From positions 2,301,001 through 2,365,000 of the forward strand of contig NC_092673.1 of the NCBI RefSeq assembly GCF_964355755.1: 64,000 bases of DNA, given 5' to 3'. The translations under genes and the position numbers were made by a program. The notes under the pieces were generated by a model that saw only the letters and a list, made by a program, of their open reading frames with translations, did no database searches and was not told the DNA's origin. This document shows positions 63,101 through 64,000 of this stretch, piece after piece. This stretch comes from Antedon mediterranea. Its lineage: Eukaryota; Echinodermata; Crinoidea; Comatulida; Antedonidae. Numbering within the stretch: position 1 is the stretch's first letter; each line of letters begins with the position of its first letter.

Positions 63101-63762
63101 ATCAGTGATTTTTTTTTACTCATTATAATTGAATAAATTATATTAACTTACTTGCCCGATGTAAAATTATGAAAATTCTTTGAACCATGGTAATATTTAA
63201 GTAAACTGTTTACTCTGTCAATAGTTTCATCTGCAATACAAACAATATAAATTATAATCAATTACAGTGTGTATATAGAAGCATTTAATTTATATTTTTT
63301 CAAACTTAGCCCCAAACAAATTTTAAGTATAATCCAACACCACTTGCATACAATTGTCGAGAGAACGGTTGTACACAAGCACCCTAGGAAAAAACGTACA
63401 GTCATTCCTTGTGGATGACGGCCATCACGCAAAGCATAGGTCACGAATAGGAAAGTAAAACACCTACCATTTGATCTATACGCTTCTACAACGATTTCTT
63501 CTGCTGGTGAAAACGCAAAAGTCGGGCAAACATAAATATATGTTCGCATTCCACACTCACGTCGAGAATCAAATCTACCCATTGTTCTCTTGATATCTAG
63601 ACATTCAATGTAAACAATAAGAAATTGGTTTACCTTTGACTCGAAATGCGTCGGTAGTGAATTGTTCGATGGGCTGGAAAGCGAAGGTAGGAGTCATGTA
63701 TGAATATGTACGGTAGTCGCAGCGATTTTTACTGTCGAAACTGTTGATCACTCGTTTATAAT
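59975..63762 (-). CDS. PUS1: PUS1, tRNA pseudouridine synthase (3' part, nine exons incl. a duplicated pair)
   Basis: Coding exons in order: 63762-63634 (A), 63596-63468 (B), 63230-63152, 63059-62920, 62516-62401, 61868-61794, 61331-61261, 60923-60815 and 60145-59975. Starting with A or B, phases close through to TAG. The product isomerises uridine to pseudouridine in tRNAs (TruA/PUS1 family). Diagnostic blocks are [48 protein letters not shown] and [10 protein letters not shown], each with a direct counterpart in human PUS1. The exon with the catalytic Asp (ARTDKG motif) lies right of the window. The C-terminal 56 residues are acidic, Thr/Glu-rich and unconserved. PUS1 is convergent with CtBP. 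Confidence 0.95.
60146..60814. other. PUS1 intron H-I
   Basis: 669 bp containing a MITE-1 copy (60210-60330) and otherwise unremarkable sequence with an unusual run of ACGTCAT-like CRE half-sites near 60650 (GTGACGTCATCCCGTC, ATGACGTCATTAC). Confidence 0.75.
60210..60330. mobile_element. MITE-1, copy 8
   Basis: AAAGCTCTGTCTACACTATA at the left, GATAGTGTAGACAGAACTTT at the right. The interior is shortened to 80 bp. Confidence 0.9.
60815..60923 (-). CDS. PUS1: PUS1 exon H
   Basis: The acceptor TTTATACTAG completes a Thr codon, then [20 protein letters not shown] and [16 protein letters not shown], with the donor GTATAC. The start resembles human SMAQWLSTLPIHNFSAT; the rest is lineage-specific and basic. 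Confidence 0.85.
60924..61260. other. PUS1 intron G-H
   Basis: 337 bp, mostly the SINE-C copy. Confidence 0.8.
61035..61222 (-). mobile_element. SINE-C, tRNA-derived
   Basis: On the minus strand GCTGTAGCTTAGTGGTTAATG (A-box-like) is followed 40 bp later by GGGGGTTCAATCC (B box). The tRNA-unlike body then reaches an AT-rich tail with CGGGTTACTCGC. Single copy in the window. Confidence 0.65.
61261..61331 (-). CDS. PUS1: PUS1 exon G
   Basis: The acceptor AATTTCAG, then [20 protein letters not shown] and AEN plus two bases. It matches human [20 protein letters not shown]. The donor GTATCC is weak (C at +5), but it is the only position giving the correct phase into exon H. Confidence 0.88.
61332..61793. 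other. PUS1 intron F-G
   Basis: 462 bp, AT-rich. The plus-strand 62-codon frame at 61391-61579 has no recognisable feature. Confidence 0.75.
61794..61868 (-). CDS. PUS1: PUS1 exon F
   Basis: The acceptor AACTACAG, then [19 protein letters not shown] and TWDESK, with the donor GTATGT. Human has [20 protein letters not shown] in the same place. Phase 0 on both sides. Confidence 0.95.
61869..62400. other. PUS1 intron E-F
   Basis: 532 bp, nearly half of it a SINE-A copy (62030-62268). Confidence 0.85.
62030..62268 (-). mobile_element. SINE-A, copy 7
   Basis: TATACTGGGTAACCTCTTCAG, ACCGGGGTGACCCCCTACTC, TACACTGGACCTACGG and CTACCACCAGAACCATGGAG. Truncated inside the tRNA-like head. Confidence 0.9.
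62401..62516 (-). CDS. PUS1: PUS1 exon E
   Basis: The acceptor TTCTTTAACAG, then [20 protein letters not shown] and [18 protein letters not shown], with the donor [16 protein letters not shown] is identical in human PUS1. The open frame continuing past the donor is read-through. Confidence 0.95.
62517..62919. other. PUS1 intron D-E
   Basis: 403 bp, no recognised repeat or conserved motif. Confidence 0.75.
62920..63059 (-). CDS. PUS1: PUS1 exon D
   Basis: The acceptor TTTCCCACAG, then [32 protein letters not shown] and [14 protein letters not shown], with the donor GTAAGT. [14 protein letters not shown] is among the most conserved PUS1 segments. Confidence 0.96.
63152..63230 (-). CDS. PUS1: PUS1 exon C
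   Basis: The acceptor TGTATTGCAG, then [26 protein letters not shown], and the donor GTAAGT, phase 2 out. Matches human [20 protein letters not shown] followed by NFTSQK. The Gly-(Ser/Thr)-(Lys/His)-Asn-Phe motif is a TruA-family hallmark. Confidence 0.95.
63231..63467. other. PUS1 intron between exon B and the FHNFTS exon
   Basis: 237 bp; contains no recognised repeat. Any competing splice elements controlling exon choice would be expected here, but none were identified by eye. Confidence 0.7.
63468..63596 (-). CDS. PUS1: PUS1 exon B (diverged tandem duplicate)
   Basis: The acceptor TGAATGTCTAG and donor GTAGGT bracket exactly 129 nt with the same phases as exon A. It reads [20 protein letters not shown] then [20 protein letters not shown]. 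About 20 of 43 residues match exon A; RTYxY and PTFAF are kept while SKNRCD becomes SRRECG. No stop or frameshift, so it is under constraint or recent. Probably used instead of exon A. Confidence 0.85.
63597..63633 (-). other. 37-nt spacer between the duplicated exons
   Basis: Starts GTAAAC and ends TGTCTAG, so formally a GT-AG intron, but shorter than most metazoan introns that can be spliced. Such spacing is a known steric cause of mutually exclusive splicing. Confidence 0.85.
63634..63762 (-). CDS. PUS1: PUS1 exon A (ancestral-type duplicate)
   Basis: The acceptor TTCGCCATAG and donor GTAAAC bracket 129 nt (2 + 42 codons + 1). It reads [20 protein letters not shown] then [20 protein letters not shown]. 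It keeps the SKNRCD and RTYxY residues seen in human PUS1 ([21 protein letters not shown]), so it is taken as the conventional exon. Confidence 0.95.
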
Positions 63763-64000
63763 CTATGGCGAAAAAAATATGAATTATGATAACTTGTAAT
63801 ATTGTTGAATGTATTGTATTTCATTTTTTAAAGAGTGACCACATTATCAATTTCGTTTAAAAAGGCACGGAAATCACGCGATGCCTATAATTCATTGGCC
63901 AGCCCAAGGTTGTCAGGTATTAGGATAGTTGACTGTACTCAGTATATTAATTAATTAATTAAATTATTGGATGAGATATGATGATGGATGATGTCTCGAA
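63763..64000. other. PUS1 intron upstream of exon A (partial)
   Basis: AT-rich sequence running off the right edge. The preceding PUS1 exon (human LPSHIRILGLKRV region) was searched for and is not here. It ends with TTAATTAATTAAATTATTGG low complexity. Confidence 0.7.

Overview
This is nuclear DNA of an invertebrate deuterostome, most plausibly an echinoderm. The evidence is: intron-rich, AT-rich genes with GT-AG introns; three proteins that align well with human MAEA, CtBP and PUS1; and abundant short inverted-repeat elements, tRNA-derived SINEs and CTAGGCCTAG-rich patches. The species cannot be fixed from the sequence alone. No bacterial, phage or CRISPR features are present.

Layout. (1) 1-4484, minus strand: the 5' part of MAEA (CTLH/GID E3 ligase subunit), three coding exons, with the rest of the gene beyond the left edge. 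A 58-unit, 21-bp satellite fills 1-1218, inside its third intron. (2) About 4485-5070: a compact unique spacer that must hold the MAEA promoter and probably the promoter of the head-to-head CtBP gene. (3) 13470-54815, plus strand: a complete CtBP coding region in eight exons. It encodes 573 residues: an N-terminal THAP zinc finger, a basic linker, the NAD-binding D-2-hydroxyacid-dehydrogenase-like core and a Pro-rich tail. All splice phases close. (4) 54816-59974: the CtBP 3' UTR and a convergent intergenic region with a LINE end, MITEs and SINE pieces. (5) 59975-63762, minus strand: the 3' part of the tRNA pseudouridine synthase gene PUS1, including two tandem, homologous 129-bp exons of identical phase separated by only 37 nt.

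The large CtBP introns (4.9, 7.2, 9.3 and 15.3 kb) and the upstream 5'-UTR intron carry most of the mobile DNA: a 2.6-kb DNA transposon with about 0.5-kb terminal inverted repeats, at least five short inverted-repeat families, three tRNA-derived SINE families, a CR1/L2-like LINE end, two copies of an element with a hammerhead-ribozyme-like core, foldback elements and minisatellites.

Most notable: the probable mutually exclusive exon pair in PUS1; the THAP-CtBP architecture, previously familiar to me from nematode CTBP-1; the MAEA/CtBP head-to-head pairing, which recalls the human 4p16.3 neighbourhood; and the hammerhead-like repeat. All gene calls come from translating and phasing the sequence by eye plus remembered family sequences. 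No database search was run.
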